Origin: Pyxidicoccus caerfyrddinensis | GTDB lineage: Bacteria; Myxococcota; Myxococcia; Myxococcales; Myxococcaceae | Length of the DNA stretch: 64,000 nt | Assembly (NCBI RefSeq): GCF_010894405.1 | Contig: NZ_JAAIYA010000027.1 | Location: forward strand, 58,605-122,604 | Direction: 5' to 3' | Shown: piece after piece, positions 10,201 through 20,100 of the stretch | Position numbering within the stretch: the stretch's first letter is position 1 | Layout: each line of letters opens with the position of its first letter | Program-made: the position numbers and the translations under genes | Notes under the pieces: model-generated | The model's input: the letters and a program-made list of their open reading frames with translations, nothing else | What the model was told of the DNA's origin: nothing | Database searches by the model: none

Positions 10201-13200
10201 GGCTTCCGCATCGAGATGGGCGAGGTGGAGTCCGCGCTGCGAAGGCTGGCAGGCGTGCGCGACGTGGCGGTGGTGGTGCGCGAGCCCACGCCCGGGGACA
10301 AGCGGCTCGCCGCCTACGTGGTGCCGGAGGCGGGTGCGGAGGTCCGTCCCTCGGTGCTCCGCTCGGAGCTCAAGGCCACGCTGCCTGAGTACATGGTGCC
10401 CTCCGCCTTCGTGCTCCTGGATGCGCTGCCGCTGACGCCGAGTGGCAAGGTGGACCGCAAGGCGCTGCCCGCGCCCCAGGAGGAAGCGGGACGCGAGGGC
10501 TACGTCGCGCCGCGCGCGGGCCTGGAGGAGGTGGTGGCGAACATCTGGGCGCCGCTGCTCGGAGTGCGGCGCGTGGGCGCGCACGACAACTTCTTCGAGC
10601 TGGGTGGCCACTCGCTGCTGGCCACGCAGGTGGTGTCGCGCTTGCGCGAGGTGCTCCAGCGCGAGCTGCCGGTGCGCGTGCTCTTCGAGGCGCCCACCGT
10701 CGCGGAGCTGGCGCGCCGCATCGAGTCCGCTCGCGACGACGCGGGGCCTCCTCCGCCACCCCTCGTTCCGGTGTCTCGCGACGCCGCGCTGCCGTTGTCC
10801 TTTGCGCAGCAGAGACTGTGGTTCCTCGCGCGGCTGGACGCCGGAGGCTTCTCGTACAACGTTCCCTTCTTCCTGCGGCTGAAGGGGCAACTGGATGTCA
10901 CCGCGCTGGAGCGGAGCCTCGCGGACCTCATGCAGCGTCACGAGGCACTGAGGACGACGTTCATCGAGGTGGACGGCCAGCCCGTGCAGCGCATCTCCCA
11001 CCGTCCGGAGCTGCCCTTCACCGTGGAGTCCCTGGAGAGTGCGTCGGACGCGGCCATCCGCCAGCGGGCGGAGGCGGAGGTGCGCCTCCCGTTCGATCTG
11101 GAGCACGGGCCACTCGTGCGGGCCACGGTGCTGCGCGCGTCGACCGATGAGCATGTGCTGCTGCTCGTCATGCACCACATCGTCTGCGACTTCTGGTCGT
11201 CGGACGTGCTGACGCGGGAGCTGAAGGCGCTCTACGCCGCGCACGTGCGCGGTGAGGAGGCCACGCTCCCGGCGCTTCCAGTGCAGTACGCGGACTTCGC
11301 GCACTGGCAGCGAGACTGGCTGCGAGGCGACGTGCTGGAGGCGCAGCGTGCCTGGTGGAAGGACCAGCTCTCCGGGGCTCCGCCCGTACTGGAGCTGCCC
11401 ACCGACAAGCCGCGCCCTCCGGTGCAGACCTTCCGCGGGGCCCAGTTCCACCAGCGCCTTCCCGCCGAGCTGCCCGGCGCCGTCCAGGAGTTGAGCCGCG
11501 AGGCGGGCGTCACGCCCTTCATGCTCCTCATGGCGGGCTTCCACGCGCTGCTCTCGCGCTACAGCGGGCAGCCCGACATCGTCGTCGGCACGCCCATCGC
11601 CGGCCGCAACCACCGCGAGGTAGAGGGCCTCATCGGTTTCTTCACCAACACGCTGGCCATCCGCGTGAAGGCGTCCGGCGACGCCAGCTTCCGCGAGCTG
11701 CTGGGTCGCGTGCGAGAGGCGAGCCTTGGTGCCTACGCGCACCAGGACATGCCTTTCGAGAAACTGGTGGACGCGCTCGTGCTCGTGCGCGACGTGAGCC
11801 GCACGCCGCTGTTCCAGGTGATGTTCGTCTTCCAGCAAGGCTTCGCCGCGTGGGAGCTGCCCGGCGTGGCCGTGGAGGAATTCGCCTTCGAGCCGGGCAT
11901 GGCGAAGTTCGACCTCACCCTCTTCGTCCGGGAGACGCCAGCCGGATGGACGAGCCTCTGGGAATACAACACCGACCTCTTCGACGAGGCGACGGTGGCG
12001 CGCATGGCGGGGCACTACTCGCGCCTGCTGGAAGGCGTCCTCGCGCGGCCGGAGCAGAAGCTGGCCTCACTCCTCCTGCTGACGGACGTCGAGCGGCACC
12101 AGGTGCTGCGCGAGTGGAACGACACGGCAGTCTCATACCCCGCCCTGCGCACCGTGCACGCCCTCTTCGAGGCCTCCGCCGCGCGCACCCCCGACGCCAT
12201 CGCCGCCAGCTTCGGGGACTCGCGCCTCACGTACGGTGAGCTGAACCGCCGCGCCAACCAACTCGCCCACCACCTGCGTGCGCTCGGCGTCGGGCCCGAC
12301 GAGCGCGTCGCCATCTGCGTGGACCGCTCGCTCCACCTCCCCCTCGCCGTCCTCGCCACCCTCAAGGCCGGCGGCGCCTACGTCCCCCTGGACCCCGCCT
12401 ACCCCGCTGAGCGCCTCGCCGCCATGCTCGAGGTGTCCGGCGCGCGCGTGCTGCTCACCCAGCGCCACCTCCAGCTCGTGCTGCCGTCCCATACCGCCAC
12501 CACCCTCATCCTCGACGACGCCAACGCCTTCGCTCACGAGTCTGACGTGGACCCGGTGCCCACCGCGGGGCCCGAGTCGCTCACGTACGTCATCTTCACC
12601 TCTGGCTCCACCGGCGCCCCCAAGGGCGTCGCCATGCACCACGCCTCTCTCGCCAACCTCATCCACTTCCAGCGGCAGAGTTCCTCCGTCCCCTCAGGCC
12701 GCACCCTCCAGTTCTCCGCCTTCAGCTTCGACGTCTCCTTCCAGGAGATGCTCGCTACCTGGGCCGGCGGCGGTGAGCTGGTGCTCATCTCCGAGGACGT
12801 CCGCCGCGACGCTCACGCCCTCCTGGAGTTGATGGACGCCCGCGGCGTGGAACGAATGTTCCTTCCGTTCGTCGCCCTGCAGAACCTCGCCGAGGTGTCC
12901 GAGCAGGACGGCCTGGTGCCCCGTCACCTCAAGGAAATCATCACCGCAGGTGAGCAACTGCGCATCACCCCAGCCCTGCGCCTGCTGATGAAGCGGCTGC
13001 CCGGCGCGGTGCTGCACAACCAGTACGGTCCGACGGAGACGCACCTCGCCACCCTCTGCGTCCTCTCCGGCGACCCGGCGCCGTGGCCCGACCTGCCCCT
13101 CATCGGCACGCCCATCGCCAACGCGAGCATCCACCTGCTCGACTCGCACCTGCAGCCCGTCCCCGTAGGTGTGCCCGGCGAGCTGTACATCGGCGGCCTT

Positions 13201-16200
13201 CAGGTGGCTCGCGGCTACTGGGGACGGCCGGACCTCACCGTGGAGCGCTTCATCCCGGACCCGTTCGGCACCCGGCCCGGAGCGCGCATGTACCGCACGG
13301 GCGACCAGGCTCGCTACCGCGCCGACGGGGCCATTGAATTCCTCGGGCGCCGCGACACCCAGGTGAAGGTGCGCGGCTTCCGCATCGAGCTGGGCGAAAT
13401 CGAGGCCACTCTGGCCAAGCACCCCGCCGTGCGCGACTGCGTCGTCGCCGCGCGCGAGGACGGGGCGAGCCGGAAGAGTCTGGTGGCGTGGGTCCTCGGC
13501 ATCGAGGGTCAGCGTCCTGATACGGGAACACTGAAGGCGTTCCTCAAGGAGCGGCTGCCCGAGTACATGGTGCCCTCCGCGTGGGTACACCTGGACGCGC
13601 TGCCGCTGACGCCGAGTGGCAAGGTGGACCGCAAGGCGCTGCCGACTCCGGACCTGGACGGCCCGCGCGAAGACTTCGTACCGCCGCGCACGCCCATGGA
13701 GGAGCGGGTCGCCTCCATCTGGCAGCAGCTGCTGGGCCAGTCCCGCATAGGCGCGCAGGACAACTTCTTCGAGCTGGGCGGCCACTCACTGCTGGCCACC
13801 CAGGTCGTCTCGCGACTGCGGCAGGCGCTCCAGGTGGAAGTGCCGGTGCGCACGCTGTTCGAGGCCCTCACCGTGGCCGAGCTCGCGAGGCGCCTGGAGG
13901 CTCTCGTCGGCATGGGGCAGGTACGGCACGTCCCGCCGCTCGTGCCCACGCCGAGGGACGGCCCCCTGCCGCTGTCCTTCGCCCAGCAGCGACTGTGGTT
14001 CATCGACCGGATGGAGCCGGGCAGCCCCGTCTACAACGTCCCCCTGGCGCTGAGGCTGGAGGGGGTGCTCGATACACCAGCGCTGGAGCGCGCCATCCAC
14101 GCCCTGGTCCAGCGTCACGAATCCCTGCGAACCGTCTTCCGCCAGGACGAACACGGCGCCGTCCAACGCATCGCCCCCGAGTCGCAGGTGCCGCTGGAGT
14201 TCGTAGACCTGCGCGCGCTGCCGGAGGACGCGCGTGAGGAGGAGTCACGGCGGCGGGTGGAGGAAGAGGCGCGCCGTCCCTTCGACCTCACCACGGGCCC
14301 CCTGCTGCGACTGGTGCTGCTGCGCCTCGGCGACGCCGAGCAGGTGCTGGTGCTCAACATGCACCACATCATCTCGGATGGTTGGTCGCTGGGAGTGCTC
14401 CTGCGCGAGCTGCGAGAGCTGTATGCGTCCGCCGTCGCCGGGCGGCCCCCCTCTCTGCCGGCGCTGCCGGTGCAGTACGCGGACTTCGCGGTGTGGCAGC
14501 GCCAGTGGCTGCGGGACGACGCGCTGGAGGCGCAGCTCGACTACTGGCGGAAGCAGCTCGCCGGTGTGCCCACCTCCCTGGAGCTTCCCACCGACAGGCC
14601 ACGCCCCCCGGTGCAGACCTTCCGCGGGGCCATCCATTCGCTCCACCTGCCCTCGCCACTGGCCGAGGGACTCCGCCAGCTCGGCCAGCGCGAGGGCACC
14701 ACCCTCTTCATGACGCTGCTGGCGGGCTACCAGGCCCTGCTGTCGCGCTACACCGGCCAGGAGGACATCGTCGTCGGCTCGCCCATCGCCGGCCGCAACC
14801 GCCAGGAGGTGGAGGGCCTCATCGGCTTCTTCGTCAACACGCTGGTGCTGCGCGCGAGAGTGGCACCCGAGGCGCCCTTCCGCTCGCTGTTGCAACAGGT
14901 GCGGGAGGCGGCGCTGGGCGCGTACGCCCACCAGGACGTGCCCTTCGAGCGGCTCGTGGAAGCGCTCAAGCCGCCCCGGGACGTGAGCCGCTCGCCGCTG
15001 TTCCAGGTGATGTTCACCCTGCAGAGCACGGCCACCCTGGCGCTGGAACTCCCCGGACTGACAGAGCGAATCGTGGACGCGGACAGCCGGGTGTCCCGCC
15101 ATGACCTCTCGCTCGTGCTGTGGGAGACGCCGTCGGGCCTGGATGGCGCCTTCGAATACAACACGGACCTGTTCGATGCGGCCACGGTGGCCCGGCTCGC
15201 CGGGTACCTGCGCGCGGTGCTGGAGGCCGCGGTGGCCGATGCCGGCCAGCCCGTGCGCGAGCTGCCCCTGCTGAGCGAGGCCGAGCGGCACCAGTTGCTC
15301 GTGGAGTGGAACGGCCCCCGCGTGGACTGGCCGCGCGACGCCGGCCTCCACACACGCTTCGAAGCCCACGCGCGCAGCCACCCGGAGGCGCTCGCGGTGT
15401 CGAGCCCGGGCCGGACCATGACGTACGGTGCGCTGGACGCTCGCGCCAACCAGCTCGCCTGGCTCCTGCGTGCACGGGGCGTGGGGCCGGAGCGGGTGGT
15501 GGCCGTGCTGATGGAGCGCTCGGTCGACTACGTCGTGGCGGCGCTCGGCATCCTCAAGGCCGGGGGCGTCTACATGCCCCTGGACCCGACGTACCCGGAG
15601 GAGCGGCTGCGCCAGCTCGTGCGGGACAGCGGAGCCCTCGCGGTGGTGACGCAGCAGTCCCTCGTCCCGGCGATGCGCGGTGTCGACGTGAGCACGCTCT
15701 GCCTCGACGCGGAGCCCGCGCTGGATGTCCAGCCCGCGCACGCGCCGCGCACGGAGGTGCTCGCGGAGAACCTCGCGTACGTCATCTACACCTCCGGCAG
15801 CACCGGCCGGCCCAAGGGCGTGGCGGTGACCCACCAGACGGTGGACAACCTGTTGCGCTGGTACCACGAGGCCCATGCGGTGACGTGCGAGGACCGGAGC
15901 ATGGTGGCGGCGGGCCTGGCCTTCGACACCACGGTGCTCGACATGTGGGCACCGCTGACGGCGGGAGCCAGCGTGCACCTGCCTTCGGAGGAAATGCGCG
16001 TCGAGCTCCGGCGGCTCGTGCAGTGGATTGCCGACGAGGGCATCACCCTGGGCCTGTTGCCCACGCCCATGGCGGAGGCGGTGCTGGACGAGGCGTGGCC
16101 GGAGGGACTGCGGCTCCGGGTGCTCTTTACCGGAGGCGACCGGCTCCACCGCCGCCCCGGCCCGCGCTTCCCGGCGACGCTGGTGAATGCCTACGGGCCC

Positions 16201-17178
16201 ACGGAGTGCACGGTGATTGCCACCACGGGCGCGGTGGCCTCGCACGGCACGGAGGGCATGCTACCCCCCATCGGCCGGCTCCTGGCCAACGTGCGGGGGT
16301 ACGTGCTGGACGGCTCGCTGCGGCCGGTGCCTCAAGGCGTCTGGGGCGAGCTGTACCTCGGCGGGCGCTGCGTGGGGCGCGGCTACCTGGACCGCCCGGA
16401 CCTCACCGCCGAGCGCTTCCTGCCAGACCCGCTCGATGCGGCCCCGGGTGCCCGGATGTACCGCACGGGTGACCGGGTGCGCTGGCTGCCGGATGGCAAT
16501 CTCGAGTTCGGGGGACGGAACGACACCCAGGTGAAGCTGCGTGGGTTCCGCATCGAGCTGGGCGAAATCGAGGCGGCGCTCCTCGCCCACCCGGCCGTGA
16601 AGGACGCCGTGGTGGTGGTGCGCGAGGACGGTCCCGGCGGCAAACACCTGGTGGCGTATTGGGTTCCCGCCCCGGGCGAGCCTGCCACCACCGACGCGCT
16701 GCGCACCTTCCTGCGCCGCACCCTGCCCGAGCACATGGTGCCCGCCCTCTTCGTCCCGCTGGAGGCCATCCCCCTCACGACCAACGGCAAGCCGGACCGG
16801 CGCGCGCTGCCGGCCCCCCAGCGCTCCGAGGCCGAAGGCACCTTCACTGCGCCACGCGAGGGCCTGGAGCAGGCGCTCGCCGCCATCTGGGCGAACGTGC
16901 TGCGGCTGGAGCGGGTGGGTGCGGCCGACAACTTCTTCGACGTCGGCGGCACCTCCCTGCTGCTCCAGTCCGTGCACGTGAAGGTGGAGGCACTGGTGGG
17001 GCGCAGGGTGCCGCTGCTGGAGTTGCTCCGCCACGCCACGGTGCGTGCCCAGGCCGCGCACCTCTCCGGTGATGGCGGGCCCCCGGCTCCACCGCCTGCG
17101 GCGAGCCCCTCGGGAGACAGCCGGCGGGAGAACCTGCGCCGGATGGCGCAGCAGCGTCGGGGGCGCTCGGGTTCGTGA
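4300..17178 (+). CDS. Four-module nonribosomal peptide synthetase (C-A-T)x4
   Basis: 4292 residues. Four condensation domains carry HH motifs at about residues 172 (HHIVCDG), 1231 (HHIVCDG), 2292 (HHIVCDF) and 3355 (HHIISDG). Each is followed by an adenylation domain with (Y/F)TSGSTG and a carrier domain with Ser at about 1039, 2105, 3163 and 4219. There is no epimerase, methyltransferase or thioesterase. Starting with a condensation domain, it should accept a chain from another protein; ending on a bare carrier (VGGTSLL) it must pass the chain on. Pocket residues read by eye: module 1 DAFWLGGTF (like the valine code of gramicidin synthetase), module 2 DQEYAGEVI (not recognised), module 3 DVQFIAQLA (proline/pipecolate-like at best), module 4 DTLLFGAVI (not recognised). 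The ATG has no clear ribosome-binding site. The gene runs with the TE-ended NRPS upstream and converges on a PKS 6 bp away, its likely downstream partner. Confidence 0.96.
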   Translation: MPENTHPASQDVKDDRQSVASTARARRPPPLVPASTQGEAPLSLAQQRMWFLARLDAGGHAYNAPFFARLKGPLDVDVLRRALAEVVRRHDALRTTFAEVQGHPVQRVAPELEVALPVEDLESLAGDARDAAVRQRADDEARRPFDLERGPLLRARLLRVSRDEHVLLVVMHHIVCDGWSFSVLERELTELYRALSTGAPPALPELPVRYADYAIWQRDWLTDEALAPAVAWWKEQLAGAPPALELPTDRPRPPVKSFRGAVLPVPLSAELSQQVRALGRREGVTLFMTLLTGFHVLLARYSGQWDTVVGSPSSGRSPRAVEGLVGLFTTTLPLRVASSGAWTFRELLRRVRQLCLGAYAHPEAPLELLVDGTGAARDASRTPLFQVSFVLQGAPCAELRLPGVTAEEPGFEPGVSKFDLTLFVRDTEQGLVGLWEYDTALFDEATIARMAAHFARLLEAAVARPELRLAELPLLSEDERHQLRVEWNDTRTEYPREASITALFEAQVARTPDAVAVESEDARLTYAELNGRANQLARQLRRRGVLAGTRVGLCAGRSLELVVATLAILKAGGAYVPLDSAYPGERLAFMVEDSGLQVLLVQPALLSRLPPDLRVDVVPLEPVKASSVEERDEDMDGEPMPADGLAYVMYTSGSTGRPKAVGIPHRGVVRLVKGSRFVELSPREVLLQLAPISFDASTFELWGALLNGAKLVLFPEHAPSLEELGRALVRHGVTTLWLTAALFEQMMASQPEALSGVRQVLAGGDVLSPTAVRARLSQGGLLVNGYGPTENTTFTCCNPMTEPRQVGPTVSIGRPIANTQVYLLDTALQLVPVGVWGELYTGGDGLAWGYLGRPELTAERFIPHPFSAQPGARLYRTGDRARWLPDGRLEFSGRLDGQVKLRGFRIEPGEVESVLLRHPGVREAVVVAREDGPGGKRLVAYFVPHGEAPAMAELRAHAQAKLPEYMVPSAFVALPALPLTPNGKVDRKALPVPDLDESAREHVPPRTAMEQWVAESWALVLGQSRVGAHDNFFELGGHSLLATQVVSRLRAVLGVELPVRALFEAPTVAKLAERLQSLGEDAREWRPPPLVPAPRIGSLPLSFGQQRLWFIEQLTPGAFTYNVPFFARLTGRLDVAVLERGLRAIVQRHEALRTTFAEVDGQPVQCIAPEPVLRLLVEDVAELTDDTRQATLAKRAQEEAQRPFDLRTGPLVRAKLLRLAVDEHVLLVVMHHIVCDGWSVGVLVRELEAHYRAFSRDMAPSLPALPVQAADHACWQREWLRGEVLEAQLGYWREQMAGAPPALELPTDRPRPPVQTSRGAMLRVPLPPGMTQRLRGLSQQEGVTLFMALLAGFQVLLSRYSGQPDIVVGSPIAGRTQREVEGLIGFFVNTLALRVNVSGELGFRQLLRQVREVCLGAYAHQDLPFEKLVDVLQPARDLSRAPVFQVMFAQQNVPSSAVELPGVSLKLLDVDPGVASFDITLFVRETAEGWVSFWEYNTDLFNEATVARMATHYVRLLEGAVADPEQRLPTLPLLTEAERRQTWVGWSWGGAEVPAEPRTHRLFEAQVERAPDAVAVVSEGAQLTYRELNARANQLAHHLVRRGVRTGSFVGVLLERSCEALVALLGVLKAGAAYLPLDPEYPRERLEYMLSDSGTRLLVTRAELLERVGALDVEVLEVDAALARESEENPSQAVPSESLAYLIYTSGSTGRPKAVMTPHRALVSYALGNACIYGLTPEDQVLQFSTLSFDQSVEEIFPALLTGARVVLRTEAMLDPATFCARCEAWGITLLYLPTAFWGTLTSALVSGSARLPDSVRLVATGGEKVPASQVLQWRRAAPSRVRLTNEYGPTETTVISVLGDLDPVPEAELGWGSVPIGRPTPGVRACVLDGYQQPVPMGVPGELYLGGDVLAHGYLGRPDLTAERFVPAPFSTEPGARLYRTGDLVRQRPDGNLEYVGRADDQVKLRGFRIEMGEVESALRRLAGVRDVAVVVREPTPGDKRLAAYVVPEAGAEVRPSVLRSELKATLPEYMVPSAFVLLDALPLTPSGKVDRKALPAPQEEAGREGYVAPRAGLEEVVANIWAPLLGVRRVGAHDNFFELGGHSLLATQVVSRLREVLQRELPVRVLFEAPTVAELARRIESARDDAGPPPPPLVPVSRDAALPLSFAQQRLWFLARLDAGGFSYNVPFFLRLKGQLDVTALERSLADLMQRHEALRTTFIEVDGQPVQRISHRPELPFTVESLESASDAAIRQRAEAEVRLPFDLEHGPLVRATVLRASTDEHVLLLVMHHIVCDFWSSDVLTRELKALYAAHVRGEEATLPALPVQYADFAHWQRDWLRGDVLEAQRAWWKDQLSGAPPVLELPTDKPRPPVQTFRGAQFHQRLPAELPGAVQELSREAGVTPFMLLMAGFHALLSRYSGQPDIVVGTPIAGRNHREVEGLIGFFTNTLAIRVKASGDASFRELLGRVREASLGAYAHQDMPFEKLVDALVLVRDVSRTPLFQVMFVFQQGFAAWELPGVAVEEFAFEPGMAKFDLTLFVRETPAGWTSLWEYNTDLFDEATVARMAGHYSRLLEGVLARPEQKLASLLLLTDVERHQVLREWNDTAVSYPALRTVHALFEASAARTPDAIAASFGDSRLTYGELNRRANQLAHHLRALGVGPDERVAICVDRSLHLPLAVLATLKAGGAYVPLDPAYPAERLAAMLEVSGARVLLTQRHLQLVLPSHTATTLILDDANAFAHESDVDPVPTAGPESLTYVIFTSGSTGAPKGVAMHHASLANLIHFQRQSSSVPSGRTLQFSAFSFDVSFQEMLATWAGGGELVLISEDVRRDAHALLELMDARGVERMFLPFVALQNLAEVSEQDGLVPRHLKEIITAGEQLRITPALRLLMKRLPGAVLHNQYGPTETHLATLCVLSGDPAPWPDLPLIGTPIANASIHLLDSHLQPVPVGVPGELYIGGLQVARGYWGRPDLTVERFIPDPFGTRPGARMYRTGDQARYRADGAIEFLGRRDTQVKVRGFRIELGEIEATLAKHPAVRDCVVAAREDGASRKSLVAWVLGIEGQRPDTGTLKAFLKERLPEYMVPSAWVHLDALPLTPSGKVDRKALPTPDLDGPREDFVPPRTPMEERVASIWQQLLGQSRIGAQDNFFELGGHSLLATQVVSRLRQALQVEVPVRTLFEALTVAELARRLEALVGMGQVRHVPPLVPTPRDGPLPLSFAQQRLWFIDRMEPGSPVYNVPLALRLEGVLDTPALERAIHALVQRHESLRTVFRQDEHGAVQRIAPESQVPLEFVDLRALPEDAREEESRRRVEEEARRPFDLTTGPLLRLVLLRLGDAEQVLVLNMHHIISDGWSLGVLLRELRELYASAVAGRPPSLPALPVQYADFAVWQRQWLRDDALEAQLDYWRKQLAGVPTSLELPTDRPRPPVQTFRGAIHSLHLPSPLAEGLRQLGQREGTTLFMTLLAGYQALLSRYTGQEDIVVGSPIAGRNRQEVEGLIGFFVNTLVLRARVAPEAPFRSLLQQVREAALGAYAHQDVPFERLVEALKPPRDVSRSPLFQVMFTLQSTATLALELPGLTERIVDADSRVSRHDLSLVLWETPSGLDGAFEYNTDLFDAATVARLAGYLRAVLEAAVADAGQPVRELPLLSEAERHQLLVEWNGPRVDWPRDAGLHTRFEAHARSHPEALAVSSPGRTMTYGALDARANQLAWLLRARGVGPERVVAVLMERSVDYVVAALGILKAGGVYMPLDPTYPEERLRQLVRDSGALAVVTQQSLVPAMRGVDVSTLCLDAEPALDVQPAHAPRTEVLAENLAYVIYTSGSTGRPKGVAVTHQTVDNLLRWYHEAHAVTCEDRSMVAAGLAFDTTVLDMWAPLTAGASVHLPSEEMRVELRRLVQWIADEGITLGLLPTPMAEAVLDEAWPEGLRLRVLFTGGDRLHRRPGPRFPATLVNAYGPTECTVIATTGAVASHGTEGMLPPIGRLLANVRGYVLDGSLRPVPQGVWGELYLGGRCVGRGYLDRPDLTAERFLPDPLDAAPGARMYRTGDRVRWLPDGNLEFGGRNDTQVKLRGFRIELGEIEAALLAHPAVKDAVVVVREDGPGGKHLVAYWVPAPGEPATTDALRTFLRRTLPEHMVPALFVPLEAIPLTTNGKPDRRALPAPQRSEAEGTFTAPREGLEQALAAIWANVLRLERVGAADNFFDVGGTSLLLQSVHVKVEALVGRRVPLLELLRHATVRAQAAHLSGDGGPPAPPPAASPSGDSRRENLRRMAQQRRGRSGS
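10486..12060 (+). repeat. Long direct repeat, copy 2
   Basis: Partner of the repeat at the left edge of the window. It covers the end of adenylation domain 2, carrier 2 and all of condensation domain 3, including the HHIVCDF variant. The adenylation domains that follow the two copies are related but clearly diverged, so exchange appears confined to the carrier-condensation block. Confidence 0.9.
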
Positions 17179-17184
17179 GTCCCT

Positions 17185-20100
17185 TCAGTCGGGGAGCAGG
17201 CGCGCCAGCCGCGCGCCCAGGCCTTGCGCGTGCGGCGGTCGCAGCATGCTCTCGTGATTGCCGGGGACGACCTCCAGTCGCAGCACCGTGCAGCGCTCGG
17301 TCCAGGCCTGCTCCATGAACGCCGGCATGCGAGGGAGCCGCTCGGCGGCGCGGAAGAACTGCACCTCGCCGTCCCAGCGCGGCGCCGTGTAGCGGAGCAT
17401 CGCCTCCAGGTTGGCCTTCCACACCGCGAACCACCACCGGCCCTGCTCGACGGTGGCGAAGGCCTGGACGCCCGCGCGCGCCGACGCGTCCATGATGTGC
17501 TGGAGCCGGGCGTCAGGAGTCAGGCCGCGCAGCCGTTCCGCTGGCACGTCCACCCAGATGCCCGCCAGGTACGCCAGCGCCTCGGCGTCATCCTCGAACG
17601 GCTCGGGGAAGGCCCCCGGGCCGGGCGCGTCGAGCATCGCGCACAGCGGCACCGCGTGGCCCTCGGCGGTCAGCCTGCGCGCCATCTCGAAGATGATGCT
17701 GCCGCCGAAGGACGCGCCGACGAGCAGGTAGGGCCCGGCAGGCCACACTGTGCGGAGCGCCTCCAGGTAGTGCGCCGCCATCTGTTCCACCGAGGTGTGG
17801 CACGGCGCGCCCTCCAGCCCCACCGCCTGGAACCCATACGCCGGCCGCGACGGACCGATGCTCCGCGCCAGCTCGCGGTAGAAGAGCGCCTCTCCTCCGG
17901 CCGCGTGCACAAAGAAGAGCGGCGTCCCGCGCGTGCCCTCCTGGAGCCGCACGAGGCATGAAGGGCCCGTCCTCGCCACGGGCGCGGCCCCTTCGGCCCT
18001 TCCGAGCCGAAGGGCCAGCGTGGCCACCGTGGGCGCCTCCAGCACCTCTTTCAGCGCCAGACGCACGCCGAACCGGTCCGAAATCCACGCGGTCAGCCGC
18101 AGCGCCAGCAGCGAGTCGCCCCCCAGCGCGAAGAAGTCGTCGTGGATGCCGACCTCCTCGAGACGGAACAACTCCTGGAACGAGCCCGCCAGCGCCCGCT
18201 CCATCTCGTTGCGCGGTAGCGCCGCCGGTCCCGCGCGCCGCGACACGTGGCGGGGCTCGCGAGGTGGCGGCGGCTCGACGCGGACGGTGCTTGCCGAGGA
18301 GTCGACGGGCTCCAGCCAGTACCGCTCCCGGTCGAAGCTGTACGTCGGCAGCACCACCCGCCGACGGCGCTCCCCGGCGCGGAAGCCCTCCCAGTCGATG
18401 GGCACCCCCGCCTGCCAGGCCTCGCCCAGCGCGTGCAGGGGGCTCGTCTTCCGCTCGGAGCTTCCCGGCAGCGAGGCAATCACCGGCTGCGACGTCCGCG
18501 CCGGGTGCTGCCGCGCGAGCGACGAGAGGATGGAACCCGCCCCCACCTCGATGAGGGCCTTGTCCCCGGAGGACAGCAGGCACTCCAGCGCGTCGGAGAA
18601 GCGCACCGTCTCCCGCAGGTGGCGCACCCAGTATTCGGGGTCGGTCGCCTCGCGCGCCTCCAGCCAGCGCCCGGTGACGCTCGACACCACGGGCAGCGTC
18701 GGCGGCCGCGGCGTCACGCGCCGCACCACCCGCGCGAAGTCCGCGAGGTAGGGGTCCAGCATCGACGAGTGCATGGCCCGCGGATAGCGCACCCGCCGGA
18801 ACTCCAGGCCGCGTGCCGCGAGCGCCTGCTCGAAGGACTCGACGGCACCGGGCGGCCCGGCGATGACACACGTCGCGGGCCCGTTGACGGCTGAGACGGA
18901 CAGCTCCGGGCCCAGCAGCGGCTCCACCTCCGCCACCGGCGCCAGCACGGACACCATGGCCCCCGGAGGCATGCCCTCCGCCAGCCGCCCCCGCGCCGCG
19001 ACGAGCTCCAGGGCCTCCTCCAGCGTGAAGACGCCCGCCACGCAGGCGGCCACGTACTCACCCAGCGAGTGCCCCAGCATCGCCTCCGGCTGCACGCCCC
19101 AGGAGCGCCACAACTCGGCCAGGGCCCAGTCGCAGGCGAAGAGCGCCGGCTGCGTCCACAGCGGGCGGGCCAGCTCCCGGCTCGCGGCATCGAAGCGCTC
19201 GGGCACGGCGAACATCACCTCGCGCAGGTCGCCTCCGAGCGGGCCCCGCAGCAGCTCGGCGCACCGGTCGATGGCCGCGCGGTAGACGGGCTCGCGCATC
19301 AACTCCGCGCCCATGTTGACGTGCTGCGAGCCACCGCCGGGGAAGAGGAAGGCCGCCCCGCGCCGCTCGGCCGCGTCGAGCACGGTGCGCACCCGCCCCG
19401 GCTCACTTCCGCCCAGCAGCGCCGCCGCGTCCTCCTCCCGGCCGCAGGTGACGAAGCGCCGCCAGGGAAAGCGCGCGCGTCCGACCTGGAGCGTATGGGC
19501 CACATCCGCCAGCGGCTCGCGGCCCGAGCGCAGGTGCTCGGCGAGCTCCGCCGTCATCCGCTCCAGCGCGGCCTCGGACTTCGCGGACAGCAGGAGCAAT
19601 TCTTCGCCGCGCCGGGGCTCGTCGTGTGGGACGGGCGGCGCCTCCTGCAGCACTGCATGGGCATTGGTGCCGCCGATGCCGAAGGCGCTGACGCCAGCGC
19701 GGAGCGGCGCCGGTCCGAGCCAGGGCGTGGGCCGCGCGACCACGTACAGCGGGCTGCCCTCCAGCCCCAGCAGCGGGTTGGGCGAGGTGAAGTGCACGGT
19801 GGGCGGAAGGAGGCGGTTCTCCAGCGCCAGCACCGTCTTGATGAGCCCGGCCACGCCCGCCGCGGCGTCGAGGTGCCCGAGGTTGGACTTCACGGCCCCC
19901 AGGCCGATGCTGCCGGGCGCGGCGCCGCGGAACACCTCCTGGAGCGCGGCCACCTCCACGGGGTCTCCCAGCGGCGTGGCGGTGCCATGGGCCTCGACAT
20001 AGGAGATGTCCCCTGGAGCCACGCCGGCCATGGACAGCGCGTCGTTGAGGACGGCGACCTGGCCGTCCACGGAAGGCGCGCTGAAGCCCGACTTTCCGCC

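Noticed and set aside
4048..12015. Very long stop-free frame on the minus strand opposite the NRPS genes
   Set aside because: It mirrors the plus-strand NRPS codons, is extremely rich in His/Arg/Gln/Leu and has no domain motifs. Such antisense open frames are expected at this GC content.
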